Positions 57,811 to 64,000 of a stretch of 64,000 bases of DNA are shown here, one piece after another (the stretch's first letter is position 1; each line of letters starts with the position of its first letter). The stretch is taken from NCBI RefSeq assembly GCF_014649755.1, contig NZ_BMTQ01000006.1, forward strand, positions 335,149 through 399,148, written 5' to 3'. The translations under genes were made by a program, and so were the position numbers. This DNA is from Streptomyces litmocidini. GTDB taxonomy: Bacteria > Actinomycetota > Actinomycetes > Streptomycetales > Streptomycetaceae. The notes under the pieces were generated by a model. It searched no databases. It worked only from the letters and a program-made list of their open reading frames with translations, and had not been told where the DNA came from.

Positions 57811-58268
57811 GATCGACCGGACAAGTCCTGGCGCTCCGGGTCCGTGCGCAGTCCGAAGAGCGTGCGCTCCGACTCCGCGATCGGAACGTCGTTGATGCCG
57901 GCCTCGCGCCGGGACATCAGGCCGTCGGGGGTGAACTCCCAGAGCTCGTTGCCGTGGCTGCGGTACCACCGGCCCGTCTCGTCGTGCCATTCGTACGGGA
58001 AGCGGACGGCGATGCGGTCGTCCGTGAACGCCCACAGCTGCTTGCGGAGCGCGTACCCGTTCTCCTTCGCCCACTTGCGGGCCAGGAAGGCCCTGATCCC
58101 GTCACGGCCCTTGAGGAACTCCTCGCGGTTGCGCCAGACGGAGTCGGGCGTGTAGGCGAGGGCGACCCGGTCGGGGTCGCGGGTGTTCCAGGCGTCCTCG
58201 GCGGCCCGCACCTTGGCGGCGGCGGTCTCTGCGGTGAAGGGGGGAAGCGGGGGGCGCTGCTCGGCCAT
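57756..58268 (-). CDS. DUF1348 protein with 3' end replaced by IS sequence
   Basis: A 170-residue NTF2-like DUF1348 protein: PPFTAETAAAKVRAAEDAWN, REEFLKGRDGIRAFLARKWA, ALRKQLWAFTDDRIAVRFPY, EWHDETGRWYRSHGNELWEF are typical. After AESERTLFGLRTDPERQ the reading frame enters the IS end and gains about 23 foreign residues (SGRSCGCAAPGSSMRVWGG). The normal family C-terminus is not seen. The protein may be unstable or altered. ATG 58268 is the family start with the frame extending further upstream only as low-complexity sequence. Confidence 0.78.
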   Translation of the reverse strand: MAEQRPPLPPFTAETAAAKVRAAEDAWNTRDPDRVALAYTPDSVWRNREEFLKGRDGIRAFLARKWAKENGYALRKQLWAFTDDRIAVRFPYEWHDETGRWYRSHGNELWEFTPDGLMSRREAGINDVPIAESERTLFGLRTDPERQDLSGRSCGCAAPGSSMRVWGGAI

Positions 58269-58294
58269 GGAGGGCCCTTCCTGGCTCGTGGTGT

Positions 58295-59065
58295 TCAGGT
58301 GGTCTCGAGCGTCTCGGTCACTCCTGGGCGGAGCCATCGGAGCCGCCCCGCGAGGTCCGGGTCGCCCTCGAACGCCTCCGTGATGCGGGCCGGGTCCTCG
58401 GCGAGGTGGTCCCAGGAGTCGAAGTGGAGGGGGACCACCGTGCGGGCGCCGAGGGTACGGGCGAGGGCGGCGCCCTCCGTCGCGCTCATCGAGAAGGCGC
58501 GGTCCCCGGTGGACGGGAAGTGCGCGTCGCCGAGGTGGAGGAAGGCCGTGTCGATGCGGAAGCGGTCGCCGATCTCCGTCAGGGCGTCGTGGCGGACGGT
58601 GTCGCCGGAGACGTAGAGCGTGCCGCCCTCGTACGCGACGACGAAGCCCGTGACGGGGCCGGTGGCCCGTTCCGTACCCTCCGGGCCGTGGCGGGCCGGG
58701 GTCGACGTGACCGTGACGGTCGTCGTCCCGGCCGTGACCTTCCGGCTCTCCCAGGGGGCGAGCCCCTCCGCCCGGCCGCCCAGGCGCTCGGCACCCTCGG
58801 GAGTGGTCAGCACCAGGTCCGCGTCGGCCAGGACCTCTCGGCCGGTCGGGTCCAGGTTGTCGGCGTGCTGGTCGTGCGAGAGCAGGACCAGGTCGACGGG
58901 CGGGAGTTCGGCGGCGGTCAGGGCCGGGCCCGTGGTGCGGCGGAGGGGGCGGGGGCCCGGGTGGTCGGCGGGGGCCGGATCCAGGGCGGGGTCGGTGAGG
59001 ACGGTGAGGTCGCCGATGCGGAGGAGGACGGTCGCCGTGCCGAGGTAGGTGGCGGTGATGTTCAC
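58295..59065 (-). CDS. Metallo-beta-lactamase-fold hydrolase (UlaG-like)
   Basis: A 256-residue MBL-fold protein. The metal site reads LLSHDQHADNLDP (HxxxxDN variant of HxHxDH), then ARHGPEG, VSGDTVR and the late VPLHFDSWDHLAE. It resembles the UlaG/RomA-like branch rather than beta-lactamases. Substrate unknown. GTG 59065 has GAGG nine bases upstream and overlaps the stop of the preceding FMN-reductase-like gene by four bases, so the two are coupled. Confidence 0.85.
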   Translation of the reverse strand: MNITATYLGTATVLLRIGDLTVLTDPALDPAPADHPGPRPLRRTTGPALTAAELPPVDLVLLSHDQHADNLDPTGREVLADADLVLTTPEGAERLGGRAEGLAPWESRKVTAGTTTVTVTSTPARHGPEGTERATGPVTGFVVAYEGGTLYVSGDTVRHDALTEIGDRFRIDTAFLHLGDAHFPSTGDRAFSMSATEGAALARTLGARTVVPLHFDSWDHLAEDPARITEAFEGDPDLAGRLRWLRPGVTETLETT

Positions 59066-59484
59066 GACCGGGCCTCGCTCTTGGTCCGGAGCGCGCCGAG
59101 CAGGCCCTGGAGCAGCTCGATCGTCGTCTCGTCCGTGAGGTTGCCGTCGGCGTCGAAGCGCTCGTGGGAGCGGAGGAGGTGGACCTCGGGCTTCACGACG
59201 ACGTCGCTGTCGGTCCGGACGAAGACCTGGCGCAGGGCCGGCTGGGCCCGGACGGTGCCGAAGTCGGTGGGTGCGGCGCCGAGGATCGCGACGGGCTTGC
59301 GGTGCGGCGGGAGGTCCTCGGTCCCGGTCCGGCCGGTGGAGAGCCGGTCGAGCGCGTTCTTGGGGACGCCGGGGTCGGAGTAGGTGAACTTCTGTGCGGC
59401 GCGGAGCAGTTGCGTGTTGTGCGAGGTGGCGCGGAGCGATCCGGAGATGGCGGGGATCGTGGACGGAGGCGTGGACGCGGTCAT
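59062..59484 (-). CDS. NADPH-dependent FMN reductase-like protein with internal deletion
   Basis: A 140-residue frame. Residues 10-28 (IPAISGSLRATSHNTQLLRA) are the FMN phosphate-binding loop of the family, and PGVPKNALDRLS corresponds to the later PGVLKNALDW motif. KPVAILGAAPTDFGTVRAQP and the AHERFDADG-like end follow in order. Family members have about 50 more residues between the first two motifs, including the flavin-ring-binding PEYNGS-type loop. These are missing in frame. The product is probably inactive. Confidence 0.7.
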   Translation of the reverse strand: MTASTPPSTIPAISGSLRATSHNTQLLRAAQKFTYSDPGVPKNALDRLSTGRTGTEDLPPHRKPVAILGAAPTDFGTVRAQPALRQVFVRTDSDVVVKPEVHLLRSHERFDADGNLTDETTIELLQGLLGALRTKSEARS

Positions 59485-59543
59485 GGGAACCCCCGGCTGG
59501 TCGGACGAGTCGGCGGGCGCCGGACTCGACGACCACGAAACTA

Positions 59544-59593
59544 AACCGATCGGTTCATTTCGTCAACCGAACCGTTCAGTCTTGACACTGAAC
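59544..59593. promoter_or_regulatory. TetR-type operators and promoter in front of pirin gene
   Basis: AACCGATCGGTT (59544-59555) is a perfect palindrome. GTTCAGTCTTGACACTGAAC (59574-59593) is a 7-6-7 inverted repeat covering a TTGACA -35 hexamer at 59582. The word ACCGTTCAGT recurs at 61323-61332 in front of the TetR gene. The promoter is so close to the pirin ATG that the message may be leaderless. Confidence 0.7.
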
Positions 59594-59618
59594 TGAATGG
59601 TGTAGTTCATTCGATGGC

Positions 59619-60491
59619 ATGAGCACACTCGCCGCAGAGCGGACCGTCGCCCGGGCAGCCCGCCCCCTCCACACCCATGAAGGCGCCGGGTTCCCGGTCC
59701 GCCGCCCCTTCCCCACCGAGGAACTCCCCTTCGTCGACCCGTTCCTGATGGTCGACCAGGTGGGTCCCGTCGACCTCGCGCCCGGCGAGGCGAAGGGCGC
59801 GCCCCCGCACCCGCACCGGGGCTTCGAGACGATCCAGTACGTCCTGGACGGCGACATCGCCAACGCCGACTCGCGCGGCCACCGCGCCGTCGTCCGCGCG
59901 GGCGGCGTCCAGTGGCTCACCGCCGGCTCCGGGATCGTCCACGAGGCCCTGCCCACCCCGGAGTTCCTCGCCTCGGGCGGGCGGCAGCACATGCTCCAGA
60001 TCTGGCTGAACCTCCCCGCCCGCCTCAAGGGCGTCCCGCCGCGCAGCCAGAACGCCGAGCCCGGCGACCTGCCGGTGGCCGTCACCCCGGAGGGCGCCGA
60101 ACTGACCGTCCTCGCCGGGACCAGCCACGGCGTGACCGGCCCCTTCGAGACCCGCACGCCGGTGCTCGTCGCCCACGGGCGCCTCGCTCCCGGCACCCGC
60201 GCCGAGTTCACCGCCCCGGCCGACCACAACGCGATGGTGTACGTGATGCGGGGCGGGGCCACGGTGGCCGGGGAGCACCTCCCCGACGGCCACCTCGCCG
60301 TCCTCGCCCGTGACGGCGAACGGTTCACGGTCGAGGCGCCGGACGCGGCCGCCGAGGTCCTGGTCCTGACGGGCGAGCCGATCGGCGAACCGGTGGCCCG
60401 GAGCGGGCCCTTCGTGATGAACACGGCCGCGGAGCTCCGCGAGGCGGAGCGCGACTTCGGGCAGGGCCTCATGGGCCGGATGCCGGCATGA
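59619..60491 (+). CDS. Pirin-family protein
   Basis: A 290-residue bicupin. The N-terminal cupin has the metal-ligand pattern PPHPHRGFETIQYVLDG, with further ligands in HRAVVRAGGVQW and GIVHEALPTPEF. The C-terminal cupin includes DHNAMVYVMRGGATVAGE. Pirins bind iron and some have quercetinase activity. ATG 59619 has no ribosome site. A TTGACA lies about 35 bases upstream, so leaderless translation is likely. The stop overlaps the start of the collapsed MFS gene by four bases. Confidence 0.9.
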   Translation: MSTLAAERTVARAARPLHTHEGAGFPVRRPFPTEELPFVDPFLMVDQVGPVDLAPGEAKGAPPHPHRGFETIQYVLDGDIANADSRGHRAVVRAGGVQWLTAGSGIVHEALPTPEFLASGGRQHMLQIWLNLPARLKGVPPRSQNAEPGDLPVAVTPEGAELTVLAGTSHGVTGPFETRTPVLVAHGRLAPGTRAEFTAPADHNAMVYVMRGGATVAGEHLPDGHLAVLARDGERFTVEAPDAAAEVLVLTGEPIGEPVARSGPFVMNTAAELREAERDFGQGLMGRMPA

Positions 60492-61340
60492 CGACGCTGT
60501 CGGCACCGTCGGCCCCGTCGGCCCCGAGCACGGCCGCCCGGGGGACCGCCCTCCGGACCGGCCTCCTGCTCGGCGCTCTCGCCGCCCTCGCCTCGATGGG
60601 GGTCTCCGGGCCCGGCCTGGCCCTCCCGGACGCCGGGCCTGGTCGCGATCGGCAGCGCGGTCGGCGGCACCGCCGGCCTGTTCGTGGGGGCGGCGGCCGG
60701 GGCGTTCGGCTGGCGCGCGGCCCTGGTCCTGCCGCTGCTCAGCCTGCCGTTCCTGCGCCCGGCACTCCGCCTCGCGAGCGGGCCACCGGCACCGGCACCG
60801 GCACCGGGCGACGACACCCCCCGTACCCCCGGACACAGAACCGGACCGTCCCTCGACATCCTCCGCGACCGCCGCTTCCTCGCCGCCGCCGGGCTGATGC
60901 CGGCCCTCTCGACCGTCAACTTCGTGCTGCTGTACGCCGCGCCGCGCCGCGTCACCGCCCTCACCGGCTGGAGCGCGGTGGAGACGGGAGCCGCCTCGTC
61001 CGTCGCCGCGCTCGCCGGGGCGCTGCCGTCCTGGCAGCTGGTCCGCGCGGCCCCGGGGCTCGGTCCGGTCCGGCTGCGGGTGCTCCTCGCGCTCGGTTCG
61101 GCCGGGGCGCTCGCGCTCGCCGTGGCCGCGCCCTGGCCGGTGGCCGTCCTGATCGGTTCGGGGACGAGCGCGCTCGTCACGGCCGGCGGCCAGGGGCTGC
61201 TCACGGGCGCCGCGACCGAGGGCCTGCCGCCCGCCCGGCACGGTCTCGCGATCGGCCTGTTCAACCTGGCCTTCCTCATCGGCGTCGCGGCGGGCCCCGC
61301 CCTGGCGGCCTTTGCAGACCAAACCGTTCAGTTCATATAG
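60488..61340 (+). pseudogene. MFS transporter gene collapsed by deletion and frameshift
   Basis: The start at 60488 (ATGA overlap with pirin) gives TALRTGLLLGALAALASMGV, an MFS first helix. After LALPDAG near 60640 the coding frame changes, and the rest reads LVAIGSAVGGTAGLFVGAAA, FGWRAALVLPLLSLPFLRPA to HGLAIGLFNLAFLIGVAAGP in another frame. Helices 2 to 4 and signature loop are missing. The C-terminal part is intact to a stop at 61340. The pump is not functional as written. Confidence 0.75.
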
Positions 61341-61375
61341 TGGAAGCTCCAGCCGCCACCACCGAAGGACCACCC

Positions 61376-62056
61376 ATGGGAGCCGGAGCCGACGCACAGC
61401 ACGCCGACGCGATCGACGAGTACGGCATCCCGATCATCCCGGACCCGGCGGACGCCGCCTCGCGCAAGCGCCAGGCCATCATCGACGCGGCGCTCGCGGA
61501 GTTCCTCGCGGAGGGGTACTCGGCGGCGTCCATGGACGCGATCACCCGCGGCTCCGGCGTCTCGAAGGCGACGATCTACAAGCACTTCGGCAGCAAGGAG
61601 CGCCTGTTCCTCGCCGTCATCGGCGGCGTCCTGCCGAAGACGTACGCCGGCCTGGAGCCCTCCAACTCCACGATCGCCGACGCCCCCGACCTGCGGGCCG
61701 CGCTCGTCCGGCTCACCACCGACTGGGCCCGGATCCTGCTGCGCCCCGACATCATGAAGCTGCGCCGTCTGGTCATCGGCGAGATCGACCGCTTCCCGCA
61801 GCTCGGCCAGCTCTGGTACCGGGTCAGCCACGACATGAACAACGGCCCCCTGATCGAGGCCTTCACCGGGCTGAACGCGCGCGGCGTCCTCGACGCGCCC
61901 GACCCGGCGCTCGCCGTGCAGCAGCTGGTGGCGGCGACGGTGGGCGTGCCGCAGCTCGTCCGCACCTTCTCCCCCGACGCCGAGATCGACGACGCGGAGC
62001 TGACGCGGGTGATCAGCTCGGGAGTGGATCTGTTCCTGGCCCGGTACGCGCGGTAG
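61376..62056 (+). CDS. TetR/AcrR-family regulator
   Basis: A 226-residue repressor. The helix-turn-helix is ITRGSGVSKATIYKHFGSKER (in the residues 55-80 area), followed by a TetR C-terminal domain (PDIMKLRRLVIGEIDRFPQL). ATG 61376 has AAGGA seven bases upstream. The ACCGTTCAGT word 44-53 bases upstream also occurs in the operators before the pirin gene, so it probably controls itself, pirin with the broken MFS gene, and perhaps the divergent reductase gene. Confidence 0.9.
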   Translation: MGAGADAQHADAIDEYGIPIIPDPADAASRKRQAIIDAALAEFLAEGYSAASMDAITRGSGVSKATIYKHFGSKERLFLAVIGGVLPKTYAGLEPSNSTIADAPDLRAALVRLTTDWARILLRPDIMKLRRLVIGEIDRFPQLGQLWYRVSHDMNNGPLIEAFTGLNARGVLDAPDPALAVQQLVAATVGVPQLVRTFSPDAEIDDAELTRVISSGVDLFLARYAR

Positions 62057-62139
62057 GCCCGCTCGGCGCTCTCCCGAGGTTCCCCGCCCACGCGACGACC
62101 AGCAGGACGAGCGCGCCCCGGCGAGGAGCACTGCGCAGC

Positions 62140-62223
62140 CTGTGCGACGCGGACGATGACTTCACGGCCCTCGCCGAGGTGCGCCCCGGCATCGACATGA
62201 TCCGGCTGCCGCCCGAGGTCTGA
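62140..62223 (+). pseudogene. Small gene-end remnant
   Basis: A plus-strand frame with high GC3 ends LRSLCDADDDFTALAEVRPG, then IDMIRLPPEV and TGA at 62223. It has no start, ribosome site or room for a gene after the TetR stop at 62056. It looks like the tail of a lost gene. Family unknown. Confidence 0.35.
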
Positions 62224-62233
62224 CGGCCGCGCG

Positions 62234-62863
62234 TCACCCCCGCGCGACGAGCCGCACCGCGAGGACGACGATCAGCGTGCTCGACGCGAGGGCCGTGCCC
62301 AGGCGCCCCCGTGGGCCCGTCAGGGCGCGGCCGAGGAGCGTGCCTCCGAGGGCGAGGAGGAGCTGCCAGCTCGCCGAGGCGAGGAGGGCCGCGAGGACGA
62401 AGGCCGTGCGGTCGGGCAGCGTGTCGGGGGCCGAGGGGCCCGTGGCGAGGACGAGGGCGGCGAAGTAGACCACCGTCATGGGGTTCAGGATCGTGATCCC
62501 CAGGAAGGTGGCGTACGCACGGGCCGGCGTCAGGGCCGTACCGTCGTCGCGGGAAGCGAGCCCGCCGTCGCGGTACGCGGCCAGCGCGCCCCACGCGGCC
62601 CGCAGGGCCAGCACGGTGAGCACCAGTGCGGACGCCCACCGCAGCGGGGTCGTCACCGGGGCGAGTACGGGGACGAGCGCGGAACCGCCCGCCACGGCGA
62701 GCAGGGCGTAGGCCCCGTCGGCCGTGGCGACGCCGAGGGCCGCGCCGGCGCCCGTGCGCCAGCCGGTGCGGGCCGTGACGGCCACGAGGTAGGCGCCGAC
62801 CGCGCCGACCGGGATCGCGATGCCGTAGCCGGCGAGGGCGCCGGCCACCACCGCGGCCGTCAC
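62234..62863 (-). CDS. LysE-family transporter
   Basis: A 209-residue membrane protein with six hydrophobic segments, of the LysE/RhtB exporter family. The N-terminal GYGIAIPVGAVGAYLVAVTA and GVATADGAYALLAVAGG, and the central YATFLGITILNPMTVVYFAA are characteristic. It should export amino acids or analogues. The GTG at 62863 overlaps the stop of the DUF2087 gene by four bases, so both are one unit. Confidence 0.87.
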   Translation of the reverse strand: MTAAVVAGALAGYGIAIPVGAVGAYLVAVTARTGWRTGAGAALGVATADGAYALLAVAGGSALVPVLAPVTTPLRWASALVLTVLALRAAWGALAAYRDGGLASRDDGTALTPARAYATFLGITILNPMTVVYFAALVLATGPSAPDTLPDRTAFVLAALLASASWQLLLALGGTLLGRALTGPRGRLGTALASSTLIVVLAVRLVARG

Positions 62864-63186
62864 GCGACGGCGGGGATCGCGCCTCCGGGGGAGCCGGGCC
62901 GCTGCTGTCGGCGGTAGTCCGCGCCGTCCTTGGTACGGGAGAGGAAACCGCCGGTCACGAGGTGGCGGCGCAGCGCCGGGAAGTCCTCGTGCACGGTGCG
63001 CAGGGCGTCGTTGACCTCGGCCTCGCGGTAGGTCCGGTCCGCCTCGAAGAGGGTCTCGGCGAGGTGCGCGAGCAGCGCCTCGCGGCGGGCGGCCTTGCGA
63101 GGGACCGCCTTGAGGCGCCCGTCGACGGAGAACAGGTCCGCGACGGGGCGGAGCTCCGCGACGGGGCGGGAGGAATGACTGGTCAT
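62860..63186 (-). CDS. DUF2087 protein
   Basis: A 108-residue protein. VDGRLKAVPRKAARREALLA, TYREAEVNDALRTVHEDFPA and LRRHLVTGGFLSRTKDGADY match DUF2087, a winged-helix-like domain often attached to regulators. ATG 63186 is chosen; no clear ribosome site is present. It is upstream of and coupled to the LysE gene, so a regulatory role for the exporter is possible but unproven. Confidence 0.83.
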   Translation of the reverse strand: MTSHSSRPVAELRPVADLFSVDGRLKAVPRKAARREALLAHLAETLFEADRTYREAEVNDALRTVHEDFPALRRHLVTGGFLSRTKDGADYRRQQRPGSPGGAIPAVA

Positions 63187-63245
63187 GCCGGAGAGCGTGG
63201 CGCCCCGCGCCCCGCCCCGCAAAGGGTTTTCCCTCGCTCCGCCGG

Positions 63246-63704
63246 TCAGACCAGGCCGTCCCAGCCCCAGCGCGGGGTGGGGCCGGGGGTGCCGAGGTCG
63301 GTGCCCGGGGCCGAGGCCGAGACGTCCTTGGCGATCCGCGTGCCCCAGTCGAAGTACTCCACCACCCGGCGGCGCAGCAGGGCGTCGTCCGGCAGCTCCT
63401 TCTCCACGGCCGCCGTCATCAACTCCATCCAGCGGAGCCGCTGTTCCTCCGTGATGCCGAGCCCGAGATGGGCGCGGAGCAGGGCCTGGTGCCCGCCGAG
63501 CTCCGCCGTGAAATCGGCCGGCCCCGAGAAGACCTCCGCCAGCCACACGGCCACGTGTTCCACGTGGGCGGCGGTGAAGTCGGCGAAGACGGGGGCGAGG
63601 AGGGGATCGGCCAGGACCGCCTCGTAGAACGTCTCGGAGAGCCGGCGCAGCGCGTCGGCGCCGCCCACGGCCTCGTACAGGGTGTTCGTGTGCTCGGCGC
63701 TCAT
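63246..63704 (-). CDS. Truncated haemoglobin (group II-like)
   Basis: A 152-residue globin. LYEAVGGADALRRLSETFYE and DPLLAPVFADFTAAHVEHVA fit truncated haemoglobins, with the proximal His probably in the HVEHVAVWLAEVF or GGHQALLRAHLGLGI segment. An extended C-terminus (GTRIAKDVSASAPGTDLG) is common in actinobacterial group II forms. It binds oxygen or nitric oxide in the cytoplasm. ATG 63704 has GGAGG seven bases upstream. Confidence 0.88.
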   Translation of the reverse strand: MSAEHTNTLYEAVGGADALRRLSETFYEAVLADPLLAPVFADFTAAHVEHVAVWLAEVFSGPADFTAELGGHQALLRAHLGLGITEEQRLRWMELMTAAVEKELPDDALLRRRVVEYFDWGTRIAKDVSASAPGTDLGTPGPTPRWGWDGLV

Positions 63705-63929
63705 GACCGACCTCCGGTGTCCGGGATGCGTGCCCCCACCTTCCCCCCGACACGCCCCGGATCCAAGGGCGTTCGCTCTCGGGTGCAAGCCCCTGTGGGC
63801 CCGGAGCACATGTCACCCGTACGAGGGTTGTCGACCGTGCGTGTCGGGGTGGACACACTGCGTGCGGTAGGTTCGCGCAAAACGGCCCCCGTCGATGGCG
63901 CCAACCATCAGCGAGGGCCTGAACCACTA

Positions 63930-64000
63930 ATGGAATGCGACTCCACTGTGATCTACCGGCACTTTAACGCGCCCCCGCGCGCCTTCACCCAGTTCTCGCA
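63930..64000 (+). CDS. N-terminal start of an unidentified protein (3' part outside window)
   Basis: ATG at 63930 opens a frame to the window end: MECDSTVIYRHFNAPPRAFT, then QFS. The phrase VIYRHF-x-APPRAFTQFS looks like the start of a streptomycete helix-turn-helix replication- or regulation-type protein, but this is from impression, not proof. No good ribosome site is seen. The 225 bp before it, up to the globin start, hold no other supported feature. Confidence 0.45.
   Translation, partial: MECDSTVIYRHFNAPPRAFTQFS

Larger units (their letters stand above)
56655..57828. mobile_element. IS5-type derivative with three IS ends and a passenger gene
   Basis: Three related IS ends are visible: GACTTGTCCGGCCGATCATG starting at 56656, GAATTTGTCCGACTGATCACG starting at 57389 (same direction), and GACTTGTCCGGTCGATCATG inverted, ending at 57827. 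CTAG precedes each of the first two, and CTGG follows the third, suggesting a CTAG-like target. Between the last two lies half a transposase gene, between the first two an unrelated gene. The outer pair defines a 1.17 kb non-autonomous unit, the inner pair a 0.44 kb one. Confidence 0.65.

Noticed and set aside
1..64000. tRNA, rRNA or riboswitch genes
   Set aside because: No cloverleaf-like sequence with CCA-type end, no conserved rRNA segment and no recognisable riboswitch core was seen.

Overview
The window is a chromosomal stretch of a Streptomyces-type actinomycete. It is extremely GC-rich with third codon positions almost all G or C. GTG starts and GTGA stop-start overlaps are frequent. 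Several families are strongly streptomycete: DUF397/DUF5753 partners, DUF3027, DUF2771, the futalosine menaquinone genes mqnB-mqnD, a chitinase with the classic direct-repeat promoter, and an ECF41 sigma factor. One regulator carries a TTA codon. No rRNA, tRNA or CRISPR array was seen.

Layout. 0-12.7 kb: mostly housekeeping and conserved genes (CtpE-like P-type ATPase, sacsin-like ATPase, DUF3027, MFS exporter, DUF2771 lipoprotein, mqnB-mqnD, cold-shock protein, HAD phosphatase). 12.8-15.8 kb: a siderophore-type importer (two FecCD permeases and an ATPase) behind an iron box. 15.8-26.8 kb: a membrane protein, a WYL/helicase-like protein followed by XPB helicase, a HelD/HelR-type RNA polymerase motor, a VOC protein, an aminoglycoside-phosphotransferase-like kinase, and TetR with DUF2867. 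26.9-33.5 kb: copper island with cutC, a His-rich secreted protein, copZ, copA and csoR. It also holds a 51-aa Cys-containing ORF too short for routine calling, and a BlaI/M56 pair. Four near-identical CsoR-type boxes tie most of this island together.

33.6-46.2 kb is the most interesting part. A Fur protein and two tandem paralogous TrmB/LuxR-type regulators (one with a TTA codon) face a minus-strand operon: asparagine synthetase, PrpF/DapF-fold protein, short-chain dehydrogenase lacking its Tyr, methionyl-tRNA-synthetase-like ligase lacking a recognisable KMSKS loop, MshA-like glycosyltransferase, and a 67-aa secreted peptide. A PIG-L (MshB-like) deacetylase is divergent from it. The set reproduces the logic of mycothiol synthesis (MshA glycosyltransferase, MshB deacetylase, MshC class-I synthetase-like ligase) with a different ligase and added tailoring enzymes. 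I infer a pathway to an aminoacylated glucosamine-containing small molecule.

46.3-56.5 kb: GH18 chitinase, TerD-family protein, a frameshifted gene, alpha/beta hydrolase with divergent TetR, a deletion scar joining remnants of a HATPase gene and a DUF5753 gene, DUF397, ECF41 sigma factor with its carboxymuconolactone-decarboxylase partner and a matching promoter, a Ser/Gly repeat protein, and a gamma carbonic anhydrase.

56.5-64 kb: a decaying zone. It has a MITE-like element, an IS5-type derivative carrying an unknown passenger gene, a DUF1348 gene whose 3' end runs into the IS, an internally deleted FMN reductase, and a collapsed MFS gene. Around these lie pirin, TetR, MBL hydrolase, LysE, DUF2087 and truncated haemoglobin genes.
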